Assembly (NCBI RefSeq): GCF_035918155.1
Contig: NZ_CP109327.1
Span: forward strand, 124,001 to 188,000
DNA: 64,000 nucleotides
Reading direction: 5' to 3'
Origin: Streptomyces sp. NBC_01591
GTDB taxonomy: Bacteria; Actinomycetota; Actinomycetes; Streptomycetales; Streptomycetaceae
The position numbers were made by a program, and so were the translations under genes. The notes below the pieces were generated by a model. The model was given only the letters and a program-made list of their open reading frames with translations, searched no databases and was not told the DNA's origin. Shown piece by piece: positions 9,012 to 17,888 of the stretch (positions within the stretch are counted from its first letter, which is position 1; every line of letters begins with the position of its first letter).

Positions 9012-9415
9012 CACACCACCCCGCCTCACCCGGTGCCCGCACCCACGGCCGGCTCACCTCGCCGACGTTAGAGACCGCCCCACACCGGCACATCCCGAAC
9101 CTCTGCGAATCACCCCAACGAAGCACCCTCACAAGATCTGCACCCATCGAAGTTAGTCGGGTGGAGTGGGCTGACCTGGGGCGACTGAGTTGGATGTCAA
9201 GGGGGAGGCTGGCCATTCACTCAGGAGATGCCCGACAGCGGTTGAGAGTGAAGGCCGTATATGAGGATGCTTGCACGGCAATTAGCGCTGGTCACGGCTC
9301 CGCTAGCAGGCGAGGCTTCCGCCTCATGGGTCGACCGGATGGCGCGGCTGAATAGGTCTTCGCCAGCAGCGGTCGCAGATTCTGATGGGCCCCTTGCGTG
9401 GGAGCTATCAGTTGA

Positions 9416-9512
9416 GCCTGGGTGCGTCATTGCTTGATCGCGATCCCGCCCCGGTGACGCACCCAGGCACGCTCCTGCCCGTCGGTTGTAGCACCCGACG
9501 GGCAGGAGCGTG
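9416..9512. terminator. Two abutting strong hairpins (intergenic region 9146-9666)
   Basis: A 14-bp perfect inverted repeat (9416-9429 / 9455-9468) is followed immediately by an 18-bp perfect one (9468-9485 / 9495-9512, loop 9 nt). They lie downstream of the minus-strand serine hydrolase gene and probably terminate its transcript. Nothing else convincing was seen between 9146 and 9666, although GGCGACTGAGTTGGATGTCA near 9180 resembles repeats found again near 15.5 kb. Confidence 0.75.
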
Positions 9513-9666
9513 ACCACACGAAGGAGGCTGAACTGTCCACCCCTCAGCGCCTGTCGGCTGGCCGGAGTCTCCTATCGAGCCTGGAAGGGTTCGGGTGGGA
9601 CACCCCGGCAACGGTCATCGTCAGGCGAAGCGCATCCCAGGCCGACAAGGGTGCGTTCGATGGGGT

Positions 9667-11496
9667 CTACCTCGCAGTAACTGCCGCTCCGGGCATGGGC
9701 GCCAGCTTGTCGGCTTCGACGACGGCGGCGTTCCAACTGAACTCGTTGTTGTCGCTGAAGTAGTAGTAGGTGGCGCCGTTCGGCATCATCGCGACGGTGA
9801 TGCCGCCGTATCCCGACATGAAGGGTACGTAGAAGGGGCTGGTGTAGGCGGGGTTGTCGGCGGAGGTGAACTCCTGGCCCCAGAAGCCGTTCTGGTACTT
9901 CATGGGCTTGGTGCCGGTGGTGGTCATGCCCGGGGCCTCCGGTGTGCGTTGCATGGTGGCCGCGAGCAGTGTCGGGTCGAGTATCTGCGTGCCGTTGACG
10001 GCGCCGTGGTCGTTGTTGAGAAACTTCGCGAACCGGGCGATGGAGTCCTGCGTCCAGAACATGCCGTAGCCGCCGAAGGGCACCCCGCCGGGGCTGTTGT
10101 CGGTGCGGGAGGAGACGAGGGAGTCGGGCCCGACGCCGATGGGTTCGAGCACGTCGTCGCGGAGCATGTCGAAGATGTCGGCGTCCGAACCGGCCTTGTC
10201 CCGCAGGTAGTTGTTCATTGCGCGGGTGGCGAGGAAGGTGTCCGAGGTGTGGTAGACCCACTTGCTGCCGGGGCTGGCCTTACGTGGGAAGGACAGGGCG
10301 AGTCGCATCTTGTCGGCGTAGGGCTCGGCTGCGAAGAAGTCCGCCATGGTGCGGCGCGATTCGTCGGTCTCGTAGCCGGGCGAGGTGTAGTTCCCGGTGG
10401 CCATGTCGAGGGTGTGGTCGAGTGTGACGCCGCTCCAGGCAGTGTTGCCGGCGGTCTCGGGGATGCGGTTGGAGAGTTTCTCCTGGGCCACGGCCGGGCT
10501 GTAGCGCTGCGCCAGACGCAGCATGGCTGTTCCCGCGAACGCCGACTTCGCGGTCGAGTACGAGGGCAGCAGCATCTGGCCGCAGAACGGGTACTCCCCT
10601 TGCCGCGTGCGACAGTTGCCCACGTAGTGGACTCCGCCGAAGTAGAAGCCGAAGGTGCTCAGCGCGGACGGCGTGATGCCGGAGCCGAACTTCGTCACGT
10701 CCACCCCACTGTCCGGGTAGTCGGTGGCCAGCGCCGAGATGGGCTTGGCCGGAAGCCGGTCCCCGACCTCGGCGGCGTACGCGTCGCGCCGGTTCTCGGC
10801 GCCGTCGACGGGTCCGGGCCGGTAGTCGGCCGTTACCTGGCCCCACATGTCGAACTGGAAGTACTCGCAGGTCTCCGTGGTGATCTGGTAGCGGACCTCG
10901 GAGATCGATGTGGCGTCGAAGAGGAACGTCAGGGCGCCGTTGTGCACGCAGTTGGCGTTGCGCTCGACGAGCGCGAACGGCAGGGAGGCACGGGTGCGTT
11001 CGCCGTCGCCGTCCTCGTTCCACGCGCGGCCGGGTCCCACCGCCAGGTTCCACGCCGGGTTCCCCGTGTACTGCAGCCCGCGCTTCGCCGGGACGAGGTG
11101 GCTGCCGTTCTGCACGAGGGCGACGTCGATCGGCGGCAGGTGTCGGGTTGCCGCCGTGTCTCCGTATCCGTTCGGGTCCTTCAGTGCGCGGAAACCGCCG
11201 GCGGTGGAGAGCCCGTCGAGGGTGAGGGTGCCTTCGAAGCTGTGGGTGGGTGGCGCCGCTTGCGCCGGCAGGGCGAAAGCGCTGTCGGGCACGGTGTCCT
11301 CGGCGCTGCCCCCGGTGAGTTGGCCGGCGGTGAGTTCGGTCCGGTTCACCGCACCGCTTCCGGTGAGCGGATCACCCGGTACGGGTGCGGTTGCGGGCGC
11401 CGCCATCGTCGGCAGCGGGACGGCGAACAGCCCCGCGAGCACGGCGGCAGTGGCGGCGGCACGGCGTAGCCGCCGGGCATGGAACGGTCTTGGCAT
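9667..11496 (-). CDS. Secreted serine hydrolase, class C beta-lactamase / DD-peptidase fold
   Basis: 609 residues from the ATG at 11496, which has GAGAGGA upstream and begins the signal peptide (basic HARRLRRAAA, hydrophobic VLAGLFAVPLP, cleavage near TMAAPA). The central region bears the active-site SxxK in LPSYSTAKSAFAG and a YHTSDTFLATRAM segment resembling the YxN box. The C-terminal GYGGITVAMMPNG lies where the HTG-type third motif is expected. The family includes esterases, DD-peptidases and amidohydrolases acting outside the cell; the substrate cannot be told. The ~250-residue N-terminal extension before the active site is unusual. It is a monocistronic gene followed by strong hairpins. 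Confidence 0.8.
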   Translation of the reverse strand: MPRPFHARRLRRAAATAAVLAGLFAVPLPTMAAPATAPVPGDPLTGSGAVNRTELTAGQLTGGSAEDTVPDSAFALPAQAAPPTHSFEGTLTLDGLSTAGGFRALKDPNGYGDTAATRHLPPIDVALVQNGSHLVPAKRGLQYTGNPAWNLAVGPGRAWNEDGDGERTRASLPFALVERNANCVHNGALTFLFDATSISEVRYQITTETCEYFQFDMWGQVTADYRPGPVDGAENRRDAYAAEVGDRLPAKPISALATDYPDSGVDVTKFGSGITPSALSTFGFYFGGVHYVGNCRTRQGEYPFCGQMLLPSYSTAKSAFAGTAMLRLAQRYSPAVAQEKLSNRIPETAGNTAWSGVTLDHTLDMATGNYTSPGYETDESRRTMADFFAAEPYADKMRLALSFPRKASPGSKWVYHTSDTFLATRAMNNYLRDKAGSDADIFDMLRDDVLEPIGVGPDSLVSSRTDNSPGGVPFGGYGMFWTQDSIARFAKFLNNDHGAVNGTQILDPTLLAATMQRTPEAPGMTTTGTKPMKYQNGFWGQEFTSADNPAYTSPFYVPFMSGYGGITVAMMPNGATYYYFSDNNEFSWNAAVVEADKLAPMPGAAVTAR

Positions 11497-11703
11497 GGTC
11501 CGAGGTCCTCTCGGGCTGGCAACTGATGCGGAATATCGCTGCATGGTGGGGCGCACCGGTGCCGCCGTCCAATGCCTGCCCGGTCTGGTCAGGCTGCTCG
11601 CCAGGCATACCTCCAGCTCTCCTTGGCCTGTCGGCCGTCGGGTCGGCGTGCGGTCACGCCTCGCGTTGTGGTGAGGGCCGTGGTCTGGAGTCGTCGCTGC
11701 AGT

Positions 11704-12600
11704 TCACAGGCGGGCGGCGACCTGTGGCCCGTACCGCTCGACACAAAAACATGACAGCCCGGCCGCGAATGCCTCGATGCTGTGCAGCGCGTAGTGGCCG
11801 GCGTCCCACGCCGCGTGCAGGTGGATCTGCAGCGGTTCGCCCGTGCTGTCGAGGATCAGCAGCGGGTGCAGGTCGAAGCGGGGATCGTCGGAGACCACCG
11901 CGACACCATGGCCCGAAGCCGCCATGGCCTGTGCGACGTGCGGGGTGTCGCATTCGAGCACGATGTCGTACGAGGCGTCCGCATCCTGCACGGCATGGTC
12001 CAGGATGCGGCGGGTGCCGTGCGCCGGGGTGAGGACGATGAGGGGCTCCGCGGCAAGTTCCCTGATGGTGACGCGGCCCCGGTCCGCCCAGGCATGGTCG
12101 GCACGGACGTAGGCCCACAGCGGCAGGCGGGCCACCGGGAGCCCGGCGAAACGGCGCCTCGGAGGTGCCGAGGAGATGGCTACATCGGCGCCCCACGCAA
12201 GGGCCTGGTACGCACGTGCCGGACTCTCCGCCTGCACGGTGACGAGCGGATCCTCCGGCCCCCAGGTGGCCAGGAACGGCGCGATCACGTCGGTGATGGT
12301 GGTGGGCGGCGCCGCCACGGTGATCCGCATGGCACGACCGGCAGCCAGCGCACCGACTGCGGCCTCGGCGGCATCCGCACGGGCGACCAGGTCGCGGGCC
12401 AGGGGAAGGAAGCGCCGGCCGGCCGCCGTCAGGACCATCTGCTTGCCGCCGCGGTCGAAGAGCGTCATCCCCAAGGACCCTTCCAGGCCGCGCAGTTGAC
12501 GCGACAGCGAGGGCTGGGCGACGCGGACCACCTCGGCAGCCTTGGTGACGGAACCGGTCTCCACGATGGACAGGAAGTAGCGCAGCACTCGGAGTTCCAT
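11704..12600 (-). CDS. LysR-family transcriptional regulator
   Basis: 298 residues, standard length. The N-terminal winged HTH is typical (MELRVLRYFLSIVETGSVTK, AAEVVRVAQPSLSRQLRGLE). The effector-binding domain covers residues ~90-295. It is transcribed away from the nitrilase/permease pair and almost certainly regulates it; a perfect palindrome lies in the shared upstream region at 12640-12658. Confidence 0.93.
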   Translation of the reverse strand: MELRVLRYFLSIVETGSVTKAAEVVRVAQPSLSRQLRGLEGSLGMTLFDRGGKQMVLTAAGRRFLPLARDLVARADAAEAAVGALAAGRAMRITVAAPPTTITDVIAPFLATWGPEDPLVTVQAESPARAYQALAWGADVAISSAPPRRRFAGLPVARLPLWAYVRADHAWADRGRVTIRELAAEPLIVLTPAHGTRRILDHAVQDADASYDIVLECDTPHVAQAMAASGHGVAVVSDDPRFDLHPLLILDSTGEPLQIHLHAAWDAGHYALHSIEAFAAGLSCFCVERYGPQVAARL

Positions 12601-12639
12601 GGCGGTGGCCCCTCGGGAGACGGAGGAGGCATGACACCC

Positions 12640-12658
12640 TCATGCCTCGAAGGCATGA
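12640..12658. promoter_or_regulatory. Palindrome between LysR gene and nitrilase operon
   Basis: TCATGCCTCGAAGGCATGA is a perfect 8-bp inverted repeat with a 3-bp centre, 40-58 bp upstream of the lysR start. It contains the T-N11-A pattern of LysR boxes and is the best candidate operator for the divergent promoters. Confidence 0.6.
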
Positions 12659-12812
12659 TAGTCAACCCTCACAAGTATTTGAAGCTATGGCTGACTGGCT
12701 GCATTCTTGTCCCACCCTCGGCCCCGCCCTCCAGAATCTCTGGCCGGCGGCGCCCGAATCTCCGTCGGTTTCTCCTCGTAGAACCCTCCCTTCGATTGGC
12801 TGGTGTTCCCGC

Positions 12813-13691
12813 ATGGCCCGCCCCCTGCCCCTGATCCTCGCCCAGGCGCCCGGCCGCCCGGCCGACGACCTCGCAGGCTTTGCCGCCGACGTGGAGCGGC
12901 GCGTGAAACTGCGCGCACCCGGCGCCCTCGTCGTCTACCCCGAACTGCACCTAGGCGAGAGCGCCCCCGGCGTCCCGGCCGCCCCGGAGAAGGCCGCCGA
13001 GCCGCTCGACGGCAAACGCGATGCGGCCTTCGCCGAGCTCGCGGGGGATCTGGGCATCTGGCTGGTACCCGGCAGCGTCTACGAGCGAGGCACCGGCGAC
13101 CGCGTCCACAACACGACACCGGTCTATTCACCACGAGGTGAGCGCCTCGCCGCGTACCGCAAGATCTGCCCGTGGCGCCCGTACGAGACGACCACACCCG
13201 GCAACCGGTTCGAGGTCGTCGACCTCGCCGGGGTCGGCCGCATCGGACTGTCCATCTGCTACGACACCTGGTTCCCGGAGATCTCCCGCCATCTGGCCTG
13301 GATGGGCGCCGAGCTGATCGTCAACGTGGTCCGCACGTCGACGAGCGACCGCGCGCAGGAAGTCGTCCTCAGCCGCGCCAACGCCATCACCAATCAGGTC
13401 TTCGTTGCCAGCGTCAACTCCGCCGCCCCATCCGGGATCGGCCGCAGCCTCGTCATCGATCCACAGGGCACGGTGCGCGCCGAAACCGTCGATGCCGGAG
13501 ACTCCACCCTCACCGACGTGATCGACCTCGACGAGGTCAGCAACGTCCGCCGCTACGGCACCGCCGGTCTCAACCGGATCTGGGACCAGTTCCGCCCCGG
13601 CGACCCAGCCCTCGAACTCCCGCTGTACGGGGGCCGCATCGACCCCGCCACCTGGAACCCCGCCCACACCACCGAGGAGCCGCCACGATGA
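12813..13691 (+). CDS. Carbon-nitrogen hydrolase (nitrilase superfamily amidase)
   Basis: 292 residues from the ATG at 12813; upstream in-frame codons back to 12642 are not protein-like and cross the operator. The catalytic triad is visible: Glu in LVVYPELHLGE (~45), Lys in LAAYRKICPW (~115) and Cys in IGLSICYDTWFPE (~152). Members hydrolyse amides, nitriles or carbamoyl groups in the cytoplasm. Its stop overlaps the start of an APC permease (ATGA), so the pair likely imports and hydrolyses a nitrogenous compound under LysR control. The substrate is not deducible. Confidence 0.88.
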   Translation: MARPLPLILAQAPGRPADDLAGFAADVERRVKLRAPGALVVYPELHLGESAPGVPAAPEKAAEPLDGKRDAAFAELAGDLGIWLVPGSVYERGTGDRVHNTTPVYSPRGERLAAYRKICPWRPYETTTPGNRFEVVDLAGVGRIGLSICYDTWFPEISRHLAWMGAELIVNVVRTSTSDRAQEVVLSRANAITNQVFVASVNSAAPSGIGRSLVIDPQGTVRAETVDAGDSTLTDVIDLDEVSNVRRYGTAGLNRIWDQFRPGDPALELPLYGGRIDPATWNPAHTTEEPPR

Positions 13692-15058
13692 ACAGCGAGA
13701 CCACAGGAAACACCATGAGACTGAAGGGCGACCTGAGCCTCCTCTCCGTCGTCCTGTTCGGCCTGGCCTACATCTCCCCCGGCATCGTCGTCACGATCTT
13801 CGGCGTGGTCGCCGCCACCAGCGGCGGCGCGGCCCCGACCGCGTTCGCCATCGCCACCCTCGCGATGCTGCTCACCGGGCTGAGTTACGCGAAGATGGCG
13901 CGCGCCGTGCCCGGCGCGGGATCGGTCTACACCTACGCCCGCAAGATGCTCGACAGCCGCATCGGTTTCCTGTCCGGCTGGGCGATGCTGCTCGACTACT
14001 TCTTCATCCCGATGGTCGGCTGGCTGATCACGGCGATCTACTTCAACGCCCAGTTCCCTGACATACCCAAGTGGGTCTGGCTGATCGTCTCGGTAGGCAT
14101 CACCACCGCCATCAACGTCTTCGGCATGAAGCTCGCGGACCGCGTCAACAAGGTCCTGATGTTCATCGCTCTGGGGTCGCTGGTCCTCTTCGCCACCCTG
14201 TGTGTCGTCTTCCTCGGCAAGCACGGCTCGTCCGCCCCTGCCACGGACGCCGTGTGGAACTCCGGCACGTCGATCGGCGCGGTCACGGCGGCCGCAGCCA
14301 TCGCCGCGTACTCCTTCCTCGGCTTCGACGCCGTCTCCACGCTCGGTGAGGAGGCCAGGGGCGGGGCGAGGACGATCGGCCGCGGCATCATCGGCTGCGT
14401 CATCGCCGCCGGAGCGATCTTCATCGTGCTGTCCTTCGTGATGCAACTGGTCCACCCCGGCGCGAAGTTCGCCGACGTCGACGCGGCCGCCTACCACCTG
14501 AAGGTGCAGGTCGGCGGCAAAACGTACGCCGAGATCATCAACTTCGTCACCATCGCCGGATCCATCGCCTCCTGTATCGCCCTGCAAGCCTCCGCCGCCC
14601 GCCTCATGTACGTCATGGGACGCGACGGCGCACTGCCCAAGGCCGTCTTCGGCAACCTGTCGAAGAAGACCGGCACGCCCGTCTTGAACCTGCTGCTGAC
14701 CGCGGCCGCCGGTGTCATCGCCATGAAACTCGACCTGACCACAGCCACCTCGTTCATCAACTTCGGCGCCTTCCTCGGCTTCGCCCTGGTGAACGTCTGT
14801 GTGATCGCCCACCTGGTCCGCGAGCGCAGACACGGCCGCACCCCCAACCTCTTCTCGTTCCTGGTGATGCCGGCCATCGGCGCCGGCGTTTCCCTCTACC
14901 TGCTCACGAAGCTCGGTGACGTCGCACTCCAGATCGGCGGCGTCTGGCTGGCGATCGGCGTCGTCTACCTGGCCGTCCTGACCAAGGGCTTCCGCCGGCC
15001 CGCACCGGAGATGACCTTCGACGACGACACCACGGCCACGGACGCAGTCACCGCGTAG
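13688..15058 (+). CDS. APC-superfamily amino acid/amine permease
   Basis: 456 residues with about 12 hydrophobic segments. The N-terminus shows the APC signature (LSLLSVVLFGLAYISPGIVV) and GAGSVYTYARKMLDSRIGFL, and the middle carries AYSFLGFDAVSTLGEEARGG, typical of amino acid/polyamine transporters. The ATG overlaps the amidase stop, giving tight coupling. It is probably an importer of the amidase substrate or a related amine. Confidence 0.92.
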   Translation: MNSETTGNTMRLKGDLSLLSVVLFGLAYISPGIVVTIFGVVAATSGGAAPTAFAIATLAMLLTGLSYAKMARAVPGAGSVYTYARKMLDSRIGFLSGWAMLLDYFFIPMVGWLITAIYFNAQFPDIPKWVWLIVSVGITTAINVFGMKLADRVNKVLMFIALGSLVLFATLCVVFLGKHGSSAPATDAVWNSGTSIGAVTAAAAIAAYSFLGFDAVSTLGEEARGGARTIGRGIIGCVIAAGAIFIVLSFVMQLVHPGAKFADVDAAAYHLKVQVGGKTYAEIINFVTIAGSIASCIALQASAARLMYVMGRDGALPKAVFGNLSKKTGTPVLNLLLTAAAGVIAMKLDLTTATSFINFGAFLGFALVNVCVIAHLVRERRHGRTPNLFSFLVMPAIGAGVSLYLLTKLGDVALQIGGVWLAIGVVYLAVLTKGFRRPAPEMTFDDDTTATDAVTA

Positions 15059-15129
15059 CTCCCCTCCCTCGCCCGGGCTCGTCGTGCGGTGTCGCGACGG
15101 CGTCACCGGCCGGGTGAGGCACGGCCGTA

Positions 15130-15433
15130 CCCCCTCCGAGCTGCCCTTTGCCCTGCGTCCAGGGCCGGCTGCGGCGAAGTCGACAAAGGGAAGCGCGTCC
15201 ATCAGCTCGCACACGGCGGAGCGGATGGTGCGGCGGCGGATCAGACCAGCCGCGTACGCTTCCTCGCCGACCCGTGGAAAGTGGACCCCATTGGCGTCGC
15301 CGACATCCGGCACCGCCGCGACCCAGTTGTGGCCGATGCCTGCGAAGGCAGACGTGACCCGGCGCTCGTAGAGCTCGGCGAACGGGCAGTCGTTGCCCAG
15401 CGCACCAACGAGGGCTGGCCGTTGCGCTGGCAA
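15130..15433 (-). pseudogene. Possible remnant of an unrecognised gene
   Basis: In this frame the minus strand reads protein-like sequence, e.g. FAGIGHNWVAAVPDVGDANG and AVCELMDALPFVDFAA, with balanced composition and few Arg runs, unlike most antisense frames here. There is no recognisable family, and downstream the frame runs on antisense to the permease. Treat as a weak hint of a decayed gene. The adjoining area 15059-15973 has no other convincing gene. Confidence 0.25.
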
Positions 15434-15514
15434 GACGGGGCATGCGCAGGAAGGGGGCGTGCTCGACTGGCGCGTTCAAGATCCACCGTCGACCGTACAT
15501 ACCCCTGTTAGAGA

Positions 15515-15770
15515 AGTCGGAACGACTGGGTTCGATGTCAAACGACTCGGTTGGATGACAAAGGACACCAAATGTCCTGTCTCGACGAACCGAGTTGTCC
15601 GCCGATCCGTCTCATCGAATCCAGTCGCTGCAGGTCGGCGTCCTTGAGAGAGCGGCTCCGTTCCAAGGCGCCCGTCTCAACGAAGTTTGTCCGCACTGGT
15701 CAGCAACTCGGGATCGACTGGCTTGGTTGAGACAGGACACCAAAGTGCCGGACAAACGCTGCTGCTGAAA
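15515..15770. repeat. Cluster of short degenerate direct and inverted repeats
   Basis: GACTGGGTTCGATGTCAAAC is followed at once by a variant (GACTCGGTTGGATGACAAAG). TGTCCTGTCTC at 15572 recurs inverted as GAGACAGGACA at 15730. TCTCGACGAA and TCTCAACGAA precede GTTGTCCG and GTTTGTCCG. A similar GACTGAGTTGGATGTCAA occurs near 9185. This could be the ends of lost mobile elements, a MITE-like relic or a regulatory RNA; no gene fits. Confidence 0.45.
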
Positions 15771-15973
15771 GTGAACGAAGCCACGGCGAAAGACCGGCCA
15801 CTTCTCTATCGGGGTCATCCTCACGCTTTCCCTCGGTCCGTGGGCACCGAGGGACATGATCACCCCGGCTGATTCCACGTAACTTCTAGGGTGCGGAGAC
15901 GCGGCAGATCGGGCGGCAAATCGTATATGTGTTCTACTCTACGCCGTGGGACTGAGCGGACGAGGAGGACAGC

Positions 15974-16300
15974 ATGATCAACGCTGACCTGCTGCGATCC
16001 CTCGCCATCGACCCGTCGGACCTGGATCCCGCCCCGCCATGGACGCCGTGCGGGAGCGCAGGCATCCAGCGTCTCCATGGCAGGCATCCATGCGTGCGCT
16101 GTGGCCGGCCGTCGACCGTGGCCGGGGTCGTCGAAGTGCCCGAGCACGGCCGGCGCTGGGTGGACCGCTGCGTTCCCTGCCTCGTCGCCACCACCCCGCG
16201 CGGCGGCCCGCAGGCGCCCCTCGCGGAGCCGCTCGCCGTGCTGCGGGAGGCGGCCCGAACGGCGGGCGTCACCCTGACGACTGCCGCTGACGGGGTGTAG
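15974..16300 (+). CDS. Small Cys-rich hypothetical protein
   Basis: 108 residues with a good GAGGAGGA ribosome site before the ATG. Two CxxC pairs (HPCVRCGRPS and DRCVPCLV, about 27 residues apart) suggest a zinc ribbon. Such short proteins are common in Streptomyces accessory DNA. The following small gene starts 5 bp after the stop, so the two are probably cotranscribed. Function unknown. Confidence 0.7.
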   Translation: MINADLLRSLAIDPSDLDPAPPWTPCGSAGIQRLHGRHPCVRCGRPSTVAGVVEVPEHGRRWVDRCVPCLVATTPRGGPQAPLAEPLAVLREAARTAGVTLTTAADGV

Positions 16301-16305
16301 CGATC

Positions 16306-16497
16306 ATGGATCGCTATCGACTGACCCTGGCGATCGGAGCCCGGACCATCATGCGCGGCTGGTGGCCCGACCTACCAACCGCCGAACGGAAGTACCTGCG
16401 ATGGATCGGCGAGCGCGGCAGCGTAAACGGTGCCCGGGTCACCCTCGCCGACGAAGCGGCCGACGGGCGCGTGCTGAAGTCGTGGCCGCCGGACTGA
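16306..16497 (+). CDS. Small conserved-type Streptomyces hypothetical protein
   Basis: 63 residues: YRLTLAIGARTIMRGWWPD, then ERKYLRWIGERG and ARVTLADEAADGRVLKSWP. The pattern resembles a family of short Streptomyces proteins of unknown function. It lies 5 bp after the Cys-rich gene. The next 236 bp up to ku show no gene. Confidence 0.65.
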   Translation: MDRYRLTLAIGARTIMRGWWPDLPTAERKYLRWIGERGSVNGARVTLADEAADGRVLKSWPPD

Positions 16498-16733
16498 CCA
16501 AGCCCGGTTGTCATCGCTACTCGTACCGTTCCGCTGGGCGTACCCGGCATCTGCCTCAGCTGCCGGCGGCCACGGGTGGCTACCCGATCCAGGCAGCCGG
16601 CCGCTCCGTATGCGATCACGTCCGCCTCAGGCAAGGATCGTATTGGCGGCCGGTCGCGCCCCCGACTCCTGCCTTTCCCCGGTGCTCCGACCGTTTCCCG
16701 GCGCAGTGCGATCAGGGGGTTCTGGAGGTACGT

Positions 16734-17681
16734 ATGCCGCGGCCCTTGTGGACCGGAGCCATTTCTTTTGGCCTGGTTACCATCCCGATCAAGGTCGTCA
16801 GCGCGACCGAAGACCGCTCGGTTCATTTCCACCAGGTCCATCTGGAGGACATGGGCCGGGTCCGAACCCGCAAGGTCTGTGAGATCGAGGACGAGGTCGT
16901 GCCGCAGGAGGAGATCGGCAAGGGCTACGAGGTCGCCAAGGACCAACTCGTCGCGGTCACCGATGAAGAGCTCGACGAGATGCCGCTGCCGACCGCGAAG
17001 GCGATCGAGATTGTGGCGTTCGTCGATGCCGACAGCATCGACCCGATCCGGATCAGCGACAGCTACTACCTCGCGATCGACGGACAAGTCGCAGCCAAGC
17101 CCTACACGTTGCTCCGCAAGGCGCTGGAGCGGTCCGACAAGGTCGCCGTCGCCAAATTCGCGTGGCACAACCGCGAAAGGCTCGGGCTGCTCCGGGTGCG
17201 CGAGGACGCGATCGTGCTGCACGCGATGCGATGGCCCGACGAGATCCGCAGCCCCGAGTCCCTCAAGCCGAAGGACGTCGACCTGGACGACGACGAGATC
17301 GAGCGGGCCGTCCAGCTCACCGACACCATGGCCCTCGACGACATCTCCGGCTTCCGGGACGAGTACCGCGACGCCCTGGAGGAACTGATCGAGGCGAAGG
17401 CGGAAGGCACGGAGCTCCCGGAGCCGGCCGAGGGCGAGGAACGGGAATCCGGGAAGGTCGTCGACCTTATGGCGGCCCTGAACGCCTCAGTCAAGGCAGC
17501 CAAGGAATCGCGCGGCGAGCACGGCGGCCAGGACGCCACTGTGCACACGATGCAGCCCCGCAAGAAGACCGCGGCCAAGAAGAAGGCCGCCCCGGCCAGG
17601 AAGACCACCGCGAAGAAGACCACAGCCACGAAGAAGCGCACGGCGAAGAAGACCACCACGAAGAAGCGCAGCGCGTCCTGA
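16734..17681 (+). CDS. ku: Ku-type non-homologous end-joining DNA-end-binding protein
   Basis: 315 residues. The start ATG at 16734 follows TCTGGAGGTACGT and gives the canonical N-terminus MPRPLWTGAISFGLVTIPIK. The Ku beta-barrel core covers ~1-260 (VHFHQVHLEDMGRVRTRKVC, YYLAIDGQVAAKPYTLLRKA). The last ~45 residues are Lys/Thr/Ala-rich repeats (KKTTATKKRTAKKTTTKKR), the basic tail common in Streptomyces Ku that enhances DNA binding. The dimer threads double-strand ends and recruits LigD. No ligD is adjacent, which is common when several ku copies exist. Confidence 0.96.
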   Translation: MPRPLWTGAISFGLVTIPIKVVSATEDRSVHFHQVHLEDMGRVRTRKVCEIEDEVVPQEEIGKGYEVAKDQLVAVTDEELDEMPLPTAKAIEIVAFVDADSIDPIRISDSYYLAIDGQVAAKPYTLLRKALERSDKVAVAKFAWHNRERLGLLRVREDAIVLHAMRWPDEIRSPESLKPKDVDLDDDEIERAVQLTDTMALDDISGFRDEYRDALEELIEAKAEGTELPEPAEGEERESGKVVDLMAALNASVKAAKESRGEHGGQDATVHTMQPRKKTAAKKKAAPARKTTAKKTTATKKRTAKKTTTKKRSAS

Positions 17682-17888
17682 GCAGGCGCGAAGCGGGATG
17701 GTCATGAGGTTGCCGCGGATCGCTCCGATGCTCGCCACGCCCGGCAGCCTGCCGCCGTCGGGCGCCGAAGACCACTGGGCATTCGAGGTTGTTGTAGACA
17801 GCCGCTCCCGCAATCGGACAACCCCGCATGGCCTTTGAGAACGGTTGAGCATGGCCGGAGGGGTGCCTGGCGGCCGGCCGTTGGGCGA

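Larger units (their letters stand above)
6980..9145 (-). mobile_element. ISKra4-family insertion sequence
   Basis: A 2166-bp element with matching ends: GGGTGCAGATC followed by TGAGGG at 6980-6998, and the same inverted at 9127-9145. It holds a transposase gene and, upstream, a coupled accessory gene. Insertion occurred in the last codons of the upstream phosphatase. No target duplication could be recognised. Confidence 0.85.

Noticed and set aside
6980..9145. Target-site duplication for the ISKra4 element
   Set aside because: Flanking bases (CGCGCC and ATCGAA) do not match, so no duplication is claimed.
9595..11469. 624-codon plus-strand ORF opposite the serine hydrolase gene
   Set aside because: It is a high-GC antisense shadow: Val/Gly/Arg-rich, no motif, while the opposite strand has a signal peptide and SxxK site.
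13553..15433. 626-codon minus-strand ORF over the permease
   Set aside because: Mostly antisense to the permease with Asp/Glu/Gly/Arg-rich meaningless sequence; only its first ~90 codons (outside the permease) are kept as a weak remnant.
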